Source: Protonemura montana
Lineage: Eukaryota; Arthropoda; Insecta; Plecoptera; Nemouridae
DNA: 64,000 bases
Direction: 5' to 3'
NCBI GenBank assembly: GCA_947568835.1
Contig: OX387604.1
Location: 29,179,351 to 29,243,350 of the forward strand
Within the stretch, counting starts at the first letter, position 1; each line of letters begins with the position of its first letter. Under the pieces are notes generated by a model that worked only from the letters and a program-made list of their open reading frames with translations, ran no database searches and had not been told where the DNA came from. This document shows, in pieces, positions 1 through 13,265 of the stretch. A program made the position numbers and the translations under genes.

Positions 1-463
1 ACACAACGCAGTGAGGGCTACACAACGCAGTGAGGGCTACACAACGCAGTGAGGGCTACACAACGCAGTGAGGGCTACACAACGCAGTGAGGGCTACACA
101 ACGCAGTGAGGGCTACACAACGCAGTGAGGGCTACACAACGCAGTGAGGGCTACACAACGCAGTGAGGGCTACACAACGCAGTGAGGGCTACACAACGCA
201 GTGAGGGCTACACAACGCAGTGAGGGCTACACAACGCAGTGAGGGCTACACAACGCAGTGAGGGCTACACAACGCAGTGAGGGCTACACAACGCAGTGAG
301 GGCTACACAACGCAGTGAGGGCTACACAACGCAGTGAGGGCTACACAACGCAGTGAGGGCTACACAACGCAGTGAGGGCTACACAACGCAGTGAGGGCTA
401 CACAACGCAGTGAGGGCTACACAACGCAGTGAGGGCTACACAACGCAGTGAGGGCTACACAAC
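1..463. repeat. 19-bp minisatellite, cut by the left edge
   Basis: About 24 essentially perfect copies of ACACAACGCAGTGAGGGCT. The array continues off the left end, so its true size is unknown. Confidence 0.98.
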
Positions 464-913
464 TTAAGTCAGCCTGTGAAACCAGGCAGCAAATCACTTC
501 TTTAAGAAACAAAAGAGGAGAATGACGAGTGTGCATTTTTGCTCAACCTTATGGAAAAGAAGACAAAAGCTACAAGCTGGCAAATTGCCAGGAACATGGT
601 TTTCTTCGCAAGACAGATAGCCATTTTTATCATATATTTTTGTGTTTTGTTTATTTTCGAGCCAATCGAAGATTTCGTGACACCATGAATTCTGGTAATA
701 TCACCAAGAGTGACTTATGCTTGAACTTGGAGGCTGTGTTGGTTGCTGGGTGGCTGGGGTGGGGTGGGGGTGGGAGGGAGAGGGTGCTGGGTGCAGGTGG
801 GGGTGGGGAATGAGGGTGCAGGGGGGAGGGCATATTGATGTGGAAACACGATGTCATAAAGTAGGTGCCGGAGCAAATTATCCCGCTCGAGGTTTCTATG
901 CTTCGAGGAGGTC
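464..913. other. Single-copy spacer with G-rich tract
   Basis: No gene seen. 745-830 is strongly G-rich on the plus strand (GGGGTGGGGGTGGG runs), a potential quadruplex. Confidence 0.7.
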
Positions 914-1021
914 CACAACTCGCACAACTCGCACAACTCGCACAACTCGCACAACTCGCACAACTCGCACAACTCGCACAACTCGCACAACTCGCACAAC
1001 TCGCACAACTCGCACAACTCG
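914..1021. repeat. 9-bp tandem repeat
   Basis: Twelve perfect copies of CACAACTCG. All frames are stop-free, giving spurious CAS/CEL/RTT/AQL repeat peptides. Confidence 0.97.
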
Positions 1022-2259
1022 AAGTATCGCATCCCACTCCTACACTTATCTTCACGACCGAGAGCATCGCTCTGCGGCGAAGATGTTACTTTTAATCACA
1101 AGACGCTTCTCCATTTCCTCCCATCATTTTGGAAACACGCAAAGATTGAATCTTTCTCCGAACTGAAAGATGTAACGCGCTTTGAATAGTGTTGACACGC
1201 TATTGTGGAAATCCAATTAAGCGGCCCACTGAGAGGTACCTGGTAGTGAGTTGCGATCCAGAATCCTCTCGAGATCTCTGCCAGCCACTCCGATCACTTA
1301 CCATCAGAAAAAAAATACGTGCTATGTCAACATTTTAATGATTTCCTTGGGCTTAACTTTGGATTGGATCCTCTTTTCAAAGTGGAGCCAGGAGGCAGGC
1401 GGAAACCAAACGCCTATGCATGATACGCCGATGGAAAATATAGAGCATGCAAATTCGGAATCGACGAATTGCTGAGCGGAACTTCACTGTGCCATTCCCG
1501 GGCCGAGTGATGGACGTGTTGGAAAATCGATTTCTTTTAATGACGTTAATTACAAATGGCAAATACATTGTCGGGCGTAATAACAAAGCCGTTCTTTGGG
1601 GGCGATCGCGCCCGATAGCAGCAACGTGTTAAAATACGTCATGGCAGATGACGAAACACAGGCCTGGCGACAGTTTGGCGGGGGTGTTGGGTGACATTAC
1701 GGGTGGCCGGTGAATGGGACCCCCTCCCATTGGGGCACATTGGGGCACATTGGGGCTCATTGGGACCCATTGGGGCTCATTGGCACTCATTGTGGAGGCG
1801 CCCGTACGAGCGGACGATTGACCATCCTCGCTGGAATCCCGGTGACAAACCCGGCTCTTTTGCCCAACTAACAGCGCCGCTCTAGTCGGGAATTATTTGC
1901 GGTCCACATTCCGGATTTCAATTCGAGAAGCCATTTTATAAAAAGAGCACCACAAATTGAACGCGACAGGAAATTCGTTAGTCATTAGCCATTTTATCGA
2001 ATGAATGGAGAGCGGTGTTGGTGGTGTTAACAATTTAAGCTGGAGCCCCGCTAGAGCCCCCCTCCCCACCACCACCTCCCCCTCCCCTATCCCTGTGCAC
2101 CCTTTCATATGAGAGCCGTGCGTGTCAAATGAATAAGAAGATAAAGGAATAAAATTCACAGTCCACAATAGCAAAGTTTTCATGCGCGAATTATTTGATA
2201 TTGCAGTGATTGTGAAGTTTCTATTCCACGCACTGTTCGTGTAATATTTGCCAGGATTT
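1022..2259. other. Spacer; includes a short 10-bp repeat
   Basis: No gene recognised. 1728-1795 holds six to seven degenerate copies of CATTGGGGCA/CATTGGGGCT. The remainder up to the giant array is mixed single-copy sequence, with a C-rich stretch at about 2045-2095. Confidence 0.7.
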
Positions 2260-4899
2260 GCGAGACAGTACCGAAGCACTGCGAGACAGTACCGAAGCAC
2301 TGCGAGACAGTACCGAAGCACTGCGAGACAGTACCGAAGCACTGCGAGACAGTACCGAAGCACTGCAAGACAGTACCGAAGCACTGCGAGACAGTACCGA
2401 AGCACTGCGAGACAGTACCGAAGCACTGCGAGACAGTACCGAAGCACTGCGAGACAGTACCGAAGCACTGCGAGACAGTATCGAAGCACTGCGAGACAGT
2501 ATCGAAGCACTGCGAGACAGTACCGAAGCACTGCGAGACAGTACCGAAGCACTGCAAGACAGTACCGAAGCACTGCAAGACAGTACCGAAGCACTGCAAG
2601 ACAGTACCGAAGCACTGCGAGACAGTACCGAAGCACTGCGAGACAGTACTGCGAGACAGTACCGAAGCACTGCGAGACAGTACCGAAGCACTGCAAGACA
2701 GTACCGAAGCACTGCGAGACAGTACCGAAGCACTGCGAGACAGTACCGAAGCACTGCGAGACAGTACCGAAGCACTGCAAGACAGTACCGAAGCACTGCG
2801 AGACAGTACCGAAGCACTGCGAGACAGTACTGCGAGACAGTACCGAAGCACTGCGAGACAGTACCGAAGCACTGCGAGACAGTACCGAAGCACTGCGAGA
2901 CAGTACCGAAGCACTGCGAGACAGTACCGAAGCACTGCAAGACAGTACTGCGAGACAGTACCGAAGCACTGCGAGACAGTACCGAAGCACTGCGAGACAG
3001 TACCGAAGCACTGCGAGACAGTACCGAAGCACTGCAAGACAGTACCGAAGCACTGCGAGACAGTACCGAAGCACTGCAAGACAGTACCGAAGCACTGCGA
3101 GACAGTACCGAAGCACTGCGAGACAGTACCGAAGCACTGCGAGACAGTACCGAAGCACTGCGAGACAGTACCGAAGCACTGCGAGACAGTACCGAAGCAC
3201 TGCGAGACAGTACCGAAGCACTGCGAGACAGTACCGAAGCACTGCGAGACAGTACCGAAGCACTGCGAGACAGTACCGAAGCACTGCGAGACAGTACTGC
3301 GAGACAGTACCGAAGCACTGCGAGACAGTACCGAAGCACTGCGAGACAGTACCGAAGCACTGCGAGACAGTACCGAAGCACTGCGAGACAGTATCGAAGC
3401 ACTGCAAGACAGTACCGAAGCACTGCAAGACAGTACCGAAGCACTGCAAGACAGTACCGAAGCACTGCAAGACAGTACCGAAGCACTGCAAGACAGTACC
3501 GAAGCACTGCGAGACAGTACTGCAAGACAGTACCGAAGCACTGCGAGACAGTACCGAAGCACTGCGAGACAGTACCGAAGCACTGCGAGACAGTACCGAA
3601 GCACTGCGAGACAGTACCGAAGCACTGCAAGACAGTACCGAAGCACTGCGAGACAGTACTGCAAGACAGTACCGAAGCACTGCGAGACAGTACCGAAGCA
3701 CTGCGAGACAGTACCGAAGCACTGCAAGACAGTACCGAAGCACTGCGAGACAGTACCGAAGCACTGCGAGACAGTACCGAAGCACTGCGAGACAGTACCG
3801 AAGCACTGCGAGACAGTACCGAAGCACTGCAAGACAGTACCGAAGCACTGCGAGACAGTACTGCGAGACAGTACCGAAGCACTGCGAGACAGTACCGAAG
3901 CACTGCGAGACAGTACCGAAGCACTGCGAGACAGTACCGAAGCACTGCGAGACAGTACCGAAGCACTGCAAGACAGTACCGAAGCACTGCGAGACAGTAC
4001 CGAAGCACTGCGAGACAGCACTGCAAGACAGTACCGAAGCACTGCGAGACAGTACCGAAGCACTGCGAGACAGTACCGAAGCACTGCGAGACAGTACCGA
4101 AGCACTGCGAGACAGTACCGAAGCACTGCAAGACAGTACCGAAGCACTGCGAGACAGTACCGAAGCACTGCGAGACAGTACCGAAGCACTGCGAGACAGT
4201 ACCGAAGCACTGCGAGACAGTACTGCGAGACAGTACCGAAGCACTGCGAGACAGTACCGAAGCACTGCAAGACAGTACCGAAGCACTGCGAGACAGTACT
4301 GCGAGACAGTACCGAAGCACTGCGAGACAGTACCGAAGCACTGCGAGACAGTACTGCGAGACAGTACCGAAGCACTGCGAGACAGTACCGAAGCACTGCG
4401 AGACAGTACCGAAGCACTGCGAGACAGTACCGAAGCACTGCGAGACAGTACCGAAGCACTGCGAGACAGTACCGAAGCACTGCAAGACAGTACCGAAGCA
4501 CTGCAAGACAGTACCGAAGCACTGCAAGACAGTACCGAAGCACTGCAAGACAGTACCGAAGCACTGCGAGACAGTACCGAAGCACTGCGAGACAGTACCG
4601 AAGCACTGCAAGACAGTACCGAAGCACTGCAAGACAGTACCGAAGCACTGCGAGACAGTACTGCGAGACAGTACCGAAGCACTGCGAGACAGTACCGAAG
4701 CACTGCAAGACAGTACCGAAGCACTGCGAGACAGTACCGAAGCACTGCGAGACAGTACTGCGAGACAGTACCGAAGCACTGCGAGACAGTACCGAAGCAC
4801 TGCGAGACAGTACTGCGAGACAGTACCGAAGCACTGCGAGACAGTACCGAAGCACTGCAAGACAGTACCGAAGCACTGCAAGACAGTACCGAAGCACTG

Positions 4900-6890
4900 C
4901 GAGACAGTACCGAAGCACTGCGAGACAGTACCGAAGCACTGCGAGACAGTACCGAAGCACTGCGAGACAGTACCGAAGCACTGCAAGACAGTACCGAAGC
5001 ACTGCGAGACAGTACCGAAGCACTGCAAGACAGTACCGAAGCACTGCGAGACAGTACCGAAGCACTGCGAGACAGTACCGAAGCACTGCGAGACAGTACC
5101 GAAGCACTGCGAGACAGTACTGCGAGACAGTACCGAAGCACTGCGAGACAGTACCGAAGCACTGCGAGACAGTACTGCGAGACAGTACCGAAGCACTGCG
5201 AGACAGTACCGAAGCACTGCAAGACAGTACCGAAGCACTGCAAGACAGTACCGAAGCACTGCGAGACAGTACCGAAGCACTGCGAGACAGTACCGAAGCA
5301 CTGCGAGACAGTACCGAAGCACTGCGAGACAGTACCGAAGCACTGCAAGACAGTACTGAAGCACTGCAAGACAGTACCGAAGCACTGCGAGACAGTACCG
5401 AAGCACTGCAAGACAGTACCGAAGCACTGCGAGACAGTACCGAAGCACTGCGAGACAGTACCGAAGCACTGCAAGACAGTACCGAAGCACTGCGAGACAG
5501 TACCGAAGCACTGCGAGACAGTACCGAAGCACTGCGAGACAGTACTGCGAGACAGTACCGAAGCACTGCGAGACAGTACTGCGAGACAGTACCGAAGCAC
5601 TGCGAGACAGTACCGAAGCACTGCGAGACAGTACCGAAGCACTGCGAGACAGTACCGAAGCACTGCAAGACAGTACCGAAGCACTGCAAGACAGTACCGA
5701 AGCACTGCGAGACAGTACCGAAGCACTGCGAGACAGTACCGAAGCACTGCGAGACAGTACCGAAGCACTGCGAGACAGTACCGAAGCACTGCGAGACAGT
5801 ACCGAAGCACTGCAAGACAGTACCGAAGCACTGCGAGACAGTACTGCGAGACAGTACCGAAGCACTGCAAGACAGTACCGAAGCACTGCGAGACAGTACC
5901 GAAGCACTGCGAGACAGTACCGAAGCACTGCGAGACAGTACCGAAGCACTGCAAGACAGTACCGAAGCACTGCGAGACAGTACTGCGAGACAGTACCGAA
6001 GCACTGCGAGACAGTACCGAAGCACTGCGAGACAGTACCGAAGCACTGCAAGACAGTACCGAAGCACTGCGAGACAGTACCGAAGCACTGCGAGACAGTA
6101 CCGAAGCACTGCAAGACAGTACCGAAGCACTGCGAGACAGTACCGAAGCACTGCGAGACAGTACTGCGAGACAGTACCGAAGCACTGCGAGACAGTACCG
6201 AAGCACTGCAAGACAGTACCGAAGCACTGCGAGACAGTACCGAAGCACTGCAAGACAGTACCGAAGCACTGCGAGACAGTACCGAAGCACTGCGAGACAG
6301 TACCGAAGCACTGCGAGACAGTACCGAAGCACTGCGAGACAGTACTGCGAGACAGTACCGAAGCACTGCGAGACAGTACCGAAGCACTGCGAGACAGTAC
6401 TGCGAGACAGTACCGAAGCACTGCGAGACAGTACCGAAGCACTGCAAGACAGTACCGAAGCACTGCAAGACAGTACCGAAGCACTGCGAGACAGTACCGA
6501 AGCACTGCGAGACAGTACCGAAGCACTGCGAGACAGTACCGAAGCACTGCGAGACAGTACCGAAGCACTGCAAGACAGTACTGAAGCACTGCAAGACAGT
6601 ACCGAAGCACTGCGAGACAGTACCGAAGCACTGCAAGACAGTACCGAAGCACTGCGAGACAGTACCGAAGCACTGCGAGACAGTACCGAAGCACTGCAAG
6701 ACAGTACCGAAGCACTGCGAGACAGTACCGAAGCACTGCGAGACAGTACCGAAGCACTGCGAGACAGTACTGCGAGACAGTACCGAAGCACTGCGAGACA
6801 GTACTGCGAGACAGTACCGAAGCACTGCGAGACAGTACCGAAGCACTGCGAGACAGTACCGAAGCACTGCGAGACAGTACCGAAGCACTG
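4900..6890. repeat. 1,225-bp-offset duplication within the 21-bp array
   Basis: The block at about 4900-5660 recurs at about 6130-6890. The rare CAGTACTGAA variant is at 5351 and 6576, 13-bp short units are at 5121/6346, 5546/6771 and 5580/6805, and the GCAAG units correspond. Agreement is lost beyond 5665/6890. Confidence 0.8.
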
Positions 6891-8859
6891 CGAGACAGTA
6901 CCGAAGCACTGCAAGACAGTACCGAAGCACTGCAAGACAGTACCGAAGCACTGCGAGACAGTACCGAAGCACTGCGAGACAGTACCGAAGCACTGCGAGA
7001 CAGTACCGAAGCACTGCGAGACAGTACCGAAGCACTGCGAGACAGTACCGAAGCACTGCAAGACAGTACCGAAGCACTGCGAGACAGTACTGCGAGACAG
7101 TACCGAAGCACTGCAAGACAGTACCGAAGCACTGCGAGACAGTACCGAAGCACTGCGAGACAGTACCGAAGCACTGCGAGACAGTACCGAAGCACTGCAA
7201 GACAGTACCGAAGCACTGCGAGACAGTACTGCGAGACAGTACCGAAGCACTGCGAGACAGTACCGAAGCACTGCGAGACAGTACCGAAGCACTGCAAGAC
7301 AGTACCGAAGCACTGCGAGACAGTACCGAAGCACTGCGAGACAGTACCGAAGCACTGCAAGACAGTACCGAAGCACTGCGAGACAGTACCGAAGCACTGC
7401 GAGACAGTACTGCGAGACAGTACCGAAGCACTGCGAGACAGTACCGAAGCACTGCAAGACAGTACCGAAGCACTGCGAGACAGTACTGTGAGACAGTACC
7501 GAAGCACTGCGAGACAGTACCGAAGCACTGCAAGACAGTACCGAAGCACTGCAAGACAGTACCGAAGCACTGCGAGACAGTACCGAAGCACTGCGAGACA
7601 GTACCGAAGCACTGCGAGACAGTACCGAAGCACTGCGAGACAGTACCGAAGCACTGCAAGACAGTACCGAAGCACTGCAAGACAGTACCGAAGCACTGCG
7701 AGACAGTACCGAAGCACTGCGAGACAGTACCGAAGCACTGCGAGACAGTACCGAAGCACTGCGAGACAGCACTGCGAGACAGTACCGAAGCACTGCAAGA
7801 CAGTACCGAAGCACTGCGAGACAGTACCGAAGCACTGCAAGACAGTACCGAAGCACTGCAAGACAGTACCGAAGCACTGCAAGACAGTACCGAAGCACTG
7901 CAAGACAGTACCGAAGCACTGCGAGACAGTATCGAAGCACTGCGAGACAGTACTGCAAGACAGTACCGAAGCACTGCAAGACAGTACCGAAGCACTGCAA
8001 GACAGTACCGAAGCACTGCAAGACAGTACCGAAGCACTGCGAGATAGTATCGAAGCACTGCGAGACAGTACTGCGAGACAGTACCGAAGCACTGCAAGAC
8101 AGTACCGAAGCACTGCAAGACAGTACCGAAGCACTGCAAGACAGTACCGAAGCACTGCGAGACAGTACCGAAGCACTGCGAGACAGTACCGAAGCACTGC
8201 AAGACAGTACCGAAGCACTGCGAGACAGTACTGCAAGACAGTACCGAAGCACTGCAAGACAGTACCGAAGCACTGCAAGACAGTACCGAAGCACTGCGAG
8301 ACAGTACCGAAGCACTGCAAGACAGTACCGAAGCACTGCGAGACAGTACCGAAGCACTGCGAGACAGTACCGAAGCACTGCAAGACAGTACCGAAGCACT
8401 GCGAGACAGTACCGAAGCACTGCGAGACAGTACTGCGAGACAGTACCGAAGCACTGCAAGACAGTACCGAAGCACTGCGAGACAGTACCGAAGCACTGCG
8501 AGACAGTACCGAAGCACTGCGAGACAGTACCGAAGCACTGCGAGACAGTACCGAAGCACTGCAAGACAGTACCGAAGCACTGCAAGACAGTACCGAAGCA
8601 CTGCGAGACAGTACCGAAGCACTGCGAGACAGTACCGAAGCACTGCGAGACAGTACCGAAGCACTGCAAGACAGTACCGAAGCACTGCGAGACAGTACCG
8701 AAGCACTGCGAGACAGTACCGAAGCACTGCAAGACAGTACCGAAGCACTGCGAGACAGTACCGAAGCACTGCGAGACAGTACCGAAGCACTGCAAGACAG
8801 TACCGAAGCACTGCGAGACAGTACCGAAGCACTGCAAGACAGTACCGAAGCACTGCGAG

Positions 8860-11800
8860 ACAGTACCGAAGCACTGCGAGACAGTACCGAAGCACTGCGA
8901 GACAGTACCGAAGCACTGCGAGACAGTACCGAAGCACTGCGAGACAGTACCGAAGCACTGCGAGACAGTACCGAAGCACTGCGAGACAGTACCGAAGCAC
9001 TGCGAGACAGTACCGAAGCACTGCAAGACAGTACCGAAGCACTGCAAGACAGTACCGAAGCACTGCGAGACAGTACTGCGAGACAGTACCGAAGCACTGC
9101 GAGACAGTACCGAAGCACTGCGAGACAGTACCGAAGCACTGCGAGACAGTACCGACGCACTGCGAGACAGTACCGAAGCACTGCAAGACAGTACCGAAGC
9201 ACTGCAAGACAGTACCGAAGCACTGCGAGACAGTACCGAAGCACTGCGAGACAGTACCGAAGCACTGCGAGACAGTACCGAAGCACTGCAAGACAGTACC
9301 GAAGCACTGCGAGACAGTACCGAAGCACTGCGAGACAGTACTGCGAGACAGTACCGAAGCACTGCAAGACAGTACCGAAGCACTGCAAGACAGTACCGAA
9401 GCACTGCAAGACAGTACCGAAGCACTGCGAGACAGTACCGAAGCACTGCGAGACAGTACTGCGAGACAGTACCGAAGCACTGCAAGACAGTACCGAAGCA
9501 CTGCGAGACAGTACCGAAGCACTGCAAGACAGTACCGAAGCACTGCGAGACAGTACCGAAGCACTGCAAGACAGTACCGAAGCACTGCGAGACAGTACTG
9601 CGAGACAGTACCGAAGCACTGCGAGACAGTACCGAAGCACTGCGAGACAGTACTGCAAGACAGTACCGAAGCACTGCGAGACAGTACCGAAGCACTGCGA
9701 GACAGTACCGAAGCACTGCGAGACAGTACCGAAGCACTGCGAGACAGTACTGCAAGACAGTACCGAAGCACTGCGAGACAGTACCGAAGCACTGCGAGAC
9801 AGTACCGAAGCACTGCAAGACAGTACCGAAGCACTGCAAGACAGTACCGAAGCACTGCAAGACAGTACCGAAGCACTGCAAGACAGTACCGAAGCACTGC
9901 GAGACAGTACCGAAGCACTGCGAGACAGTACCGAAGCACTGCGAGACAGTACCGAAGCACTGCAAGACAGTACCGAAGCACTGCAAGACAGTACCGAAGC
10001 ACTGCAAGACAGTACCGAAGCACTGCGAGACAGTACCGAAGCACTGCGAGACAGTACTGAAGCACTGCGAGACAGTACCGAAGCACTGCAAGACAGTACC
10101 GAAGCACTGCGAGACAGTACCGAAGCACTGCGAGACAGTACCGAAGCACTGCGAGACAGTACCGAAGCACTGCAAGACAGTACCGAAGCACTGCGAGACA
10201 GTACCGAAGCACTGCGAGACAGTACCGAAGCACTGCGAGACAGTACCGAAGCACTGCGAGACAGTACTGCGAGACAGTACTGCGAGACAGTACCGAAGCA
10301 CTGCAAGACAGTACCGAAGCACTGCGAGACAGTACCGAAGCACTGCGAGACAGTACCGAAGCACTGCGAGACAGTACCGAAGCACTGCGAGACAGTACCG
10401 AAGCACTGCGAGACAGTACCGAAGCACTGCAAGACAGTACCGAAGCACTGCGAGACAGTACCGAAGCACTGCGAGACAGTACCGAAGCACTGCGAGACAG
10501 TACCGAAGCACTGCGAGACAGTACCGAAGCACTGCGAGACAGTACCGAAGCACTGCGAGACAGTACCGAAGCACTGTGAGACAGTACCGAAGCACTGCGA
10601 GACAGTACCGAAGCACTGCGAGACAGTACTGCGAGACAGTACCGAAGCACTGCGAGACAGTACTGCGAGACAGTACCGAAGCACTGCAAGACAGTACCGA
10701 AGCACTGCAAGACAGTACCGAAGCACTGCGAGACAGTACCGAAGCACTGCAAGACAGTACCGAAGCACTGCGAGACAGTACCGAAGCACTGTGAGACAGT
10801 ACCGAAGCACTGCGAGACAGTACCGAAGCACTGCGAGACAGTACTGCGAGACAGTACCGAAGCACTGCGAGACAGTACTGCGAGACAGTACCGAAGCACT
10901 GCAAGACAGTACCGAAGCACTGCAAGACAGTACCGAAGCACTGCGAGACAGTACCGAAGCACTGCGAGACAGTACCGAAGCACTGCGAGACAGTACCGAA
11001 GCACTGCGAGACAGTACCGAAGCACTGCAAGACAGTACCGAAGCACTGCGAGACAGTACCGAAGCACTGCGAGACAGTACCGAAGCACTGCGAGACAGTA
11101 CCGAAGCACTGCGAGACAGTACCGAAGCACTGCGAGACAGTACCGAAGCACTGCGAGACAGTACCGAAGCACTGCGAGACAGTACCGAAGCACTGCAAGA
11201 CAGTACCGAAGCACTGCAAGACAGTACCGAAGCACTGCGAGACAGTACTGCGAGACAGTACCGAAGCACTGCGAGACAGTACCGAAGCACTGCGAGACAG
11301 TACCGAAGCACTGCGAGACAGTACCGACGCACTGCGAGACAGTACCGAAGCACTGCAAGACAGTACCGAAGCACTGCAAGACAGTACCGAAGCACTGCGA
11401 GACAGTACCGAAGCACTGCGAGACAGTACCGAAGCACTGCGAGACAGTACCGAAGCACTGCAAGACAGTACCGAAGCACTGCGAGACAGTACCGAAGCAC
11501 TGCGAGACAGTACTGCGAGACAGTACCGAAGCACTGCAAGACAGTACCGAAGCACTGCAAGACAGTACCGAAGCACTGCAAGACAGTACCGAAGCACTGC
11601 GAGACAGTACCGAAGCACTGCGAGACAGTACTGCGAGACAGTACCGAAGCACTGCAAGACAGTACCGAAGCACTGCGAGACAGTACCGAAGCACTGCAAG
11701 ACAGTACCGAAGCACTGCGAGACAGTACCGAAGCACTGCAAGACAGTACCGAAGCACTGCGAGACAGTACTGCGAGACAGTACCGAAGCACTGCGAGACA

Positions 11801-13247
11801 GTACCGAAGCACTGCGAGACAGTACTGCAAGACAGTACCGAAGCACTGCGAGACAGTACCGAAGCACTGCGAGACAGTACCGAAGCACTGCGAGACAGTA
11901 CCGAAGCACTGCGAGACAGTACTGCAAGACAGTACCGAAGCACTGCGAGACAGTACCGAAGCACTGCGAGACAGTACCGAAGCACTGCAAGACAGTACCG
12001 AAGCACTGCAAGACAGTACCGAAGCACTGCAAGACAGTACCGAAGCACTGCAAGACAGTACCGAAGCACTGCGAGACAGTACCGAAGCACTGCGAGACAG
12101 TACCGAAGCACTGCGAGACAGTACCGAAGCACTGCAAGACAGTACCGAAGCACTGCAAGACAGTACCGAAGCACTGCAAGACAGTACCGAAGCACTGCGA
12201 GACAGTACCGAAGCACTGCGAGACAGTACTGAAGCACTGCGAGACAGTACCGAAGCACTGCAAGACAGTACCGAAGCACTGCGAGACAGTACCGAAGCAC
12301 TGCGAGACAGTACCGAAGCACTGCGAGACAGTACCGAAGCACTGCAAGACAGTACCGAAGCACTGCGAGACAGTACCGAAGCACTGCGAGACAGTACCGA
12401 AGCACTGCGAGACAGTACCGAAGCACTGCGAGACAGTACTGCGAGACAGTACTGCGAGACAGTACCGAAGCACTGCAAGACAGTACCGAAGCACTGCGAG
12501 ACAGTACCGAAGCACTGCGAGACAGTACCGAAGCACTGCGAGACAGTACCGAAGCACTGCGAGACAGTACCGAAGCACTGCGAGACAGTACCGAAGCACT
12601 GCAAGACAGTACCGAAGCACTGCGAGACAGTACCGAAGCACTGCGAGACAGTACCGAAGCACTGCGAGACAGTACCGAAGCACTGCGAGACAGTACCGAA
12701 GCACTGCGAGACAGTACCGAAGCACTGCGAGACAGTACCGAAGCACTGTGAGACAGTACCGAAGCACTGCGAGACAGTACCGAAGCACTGCGAGACAGTA
12801 CTGCGAGACAGTACCGAAGCACTGCGAGACAGTACTGCGAGACAGTACCGAAGCACTGCAAGACAGTACCGAAGCACTGCAAGACAGTACCGAAGCACTG
12901 CGAGACAGTACCGAAGCACTGCAAGACAGTACCGAAGCACTGCGAGACAGTACCGAAGCACTGTGAGACAGTACCGAAGCACTGCGAGACAGTACCGAAG
13001 CACTGCGAGACAGTACTGCGAGACAGTACCGAAGCACTGCGAGACAGTACTGCGAGACAGTACCGAAGCACTGCAAGACAGTACCGAAGCACTGCAAGAC
13101 AGTACCGAAGCACTGCGAGACAGTACCGAAGCACTGCGAGACAGTACCGAAGCACTGCGAGACAGTACCGAAGCACTGCGAGACAGTACCGAAGCACTGC
13201 AAGACAGTACCGAAGCACTGCGAGACAGTACCGAAGCACTGCGAGAC
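8860..13247. repeat. 2,172-bp higher-order tandem duplication within the 21-bp array
   Basis: Rare unit variants recur at exactly 2,172 bp: CCGACGCAC at 9151 and 11323; ACAGTACTGA at 10051 and 12223; GCACTGTGAG at 10571 and 12743 and again at 10786 and 12958. The GCAAG/GCGAG pattern agrees as well where checked (9023/11195, 11027/13199) and stops agreeing just left of about 8860 (8834 differs from 11006). Two tandem copies of a roughly 100-unit block therefore make up the right 40% of the array. Confidence 0.9.
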
Positions 13248-13265
13248 AGTATCGAAGCACTGCGA

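Larger units (their letters stand above)
2260..13265. repeat. Giant 21-bp minisatellite (about 11 kb)
   Basis: More than 500 units containing GAGACAGTACCGAAGCAC with little divergence. Variants are GCGAG/GCAAG at the unit start (very common), rare GTGAG, rare TACTGAAG, TATCGAAG and CCGACGCAC. Dozens of units are shortened to 13 bp (GCGAGACAGTACT), which shifts the reading phase by 8 nt. Because 21 is a multiple of three and no frame of the unit has a stop, all six frames stay open for kilobases (up to about 3,800 codons). These frames have no start context, domain or complexity, and are not taken as genes. Higher-order duplications with 2,172-bp and 1,225-bp offsets lie inside (see findings). 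Confidence 0.98.
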
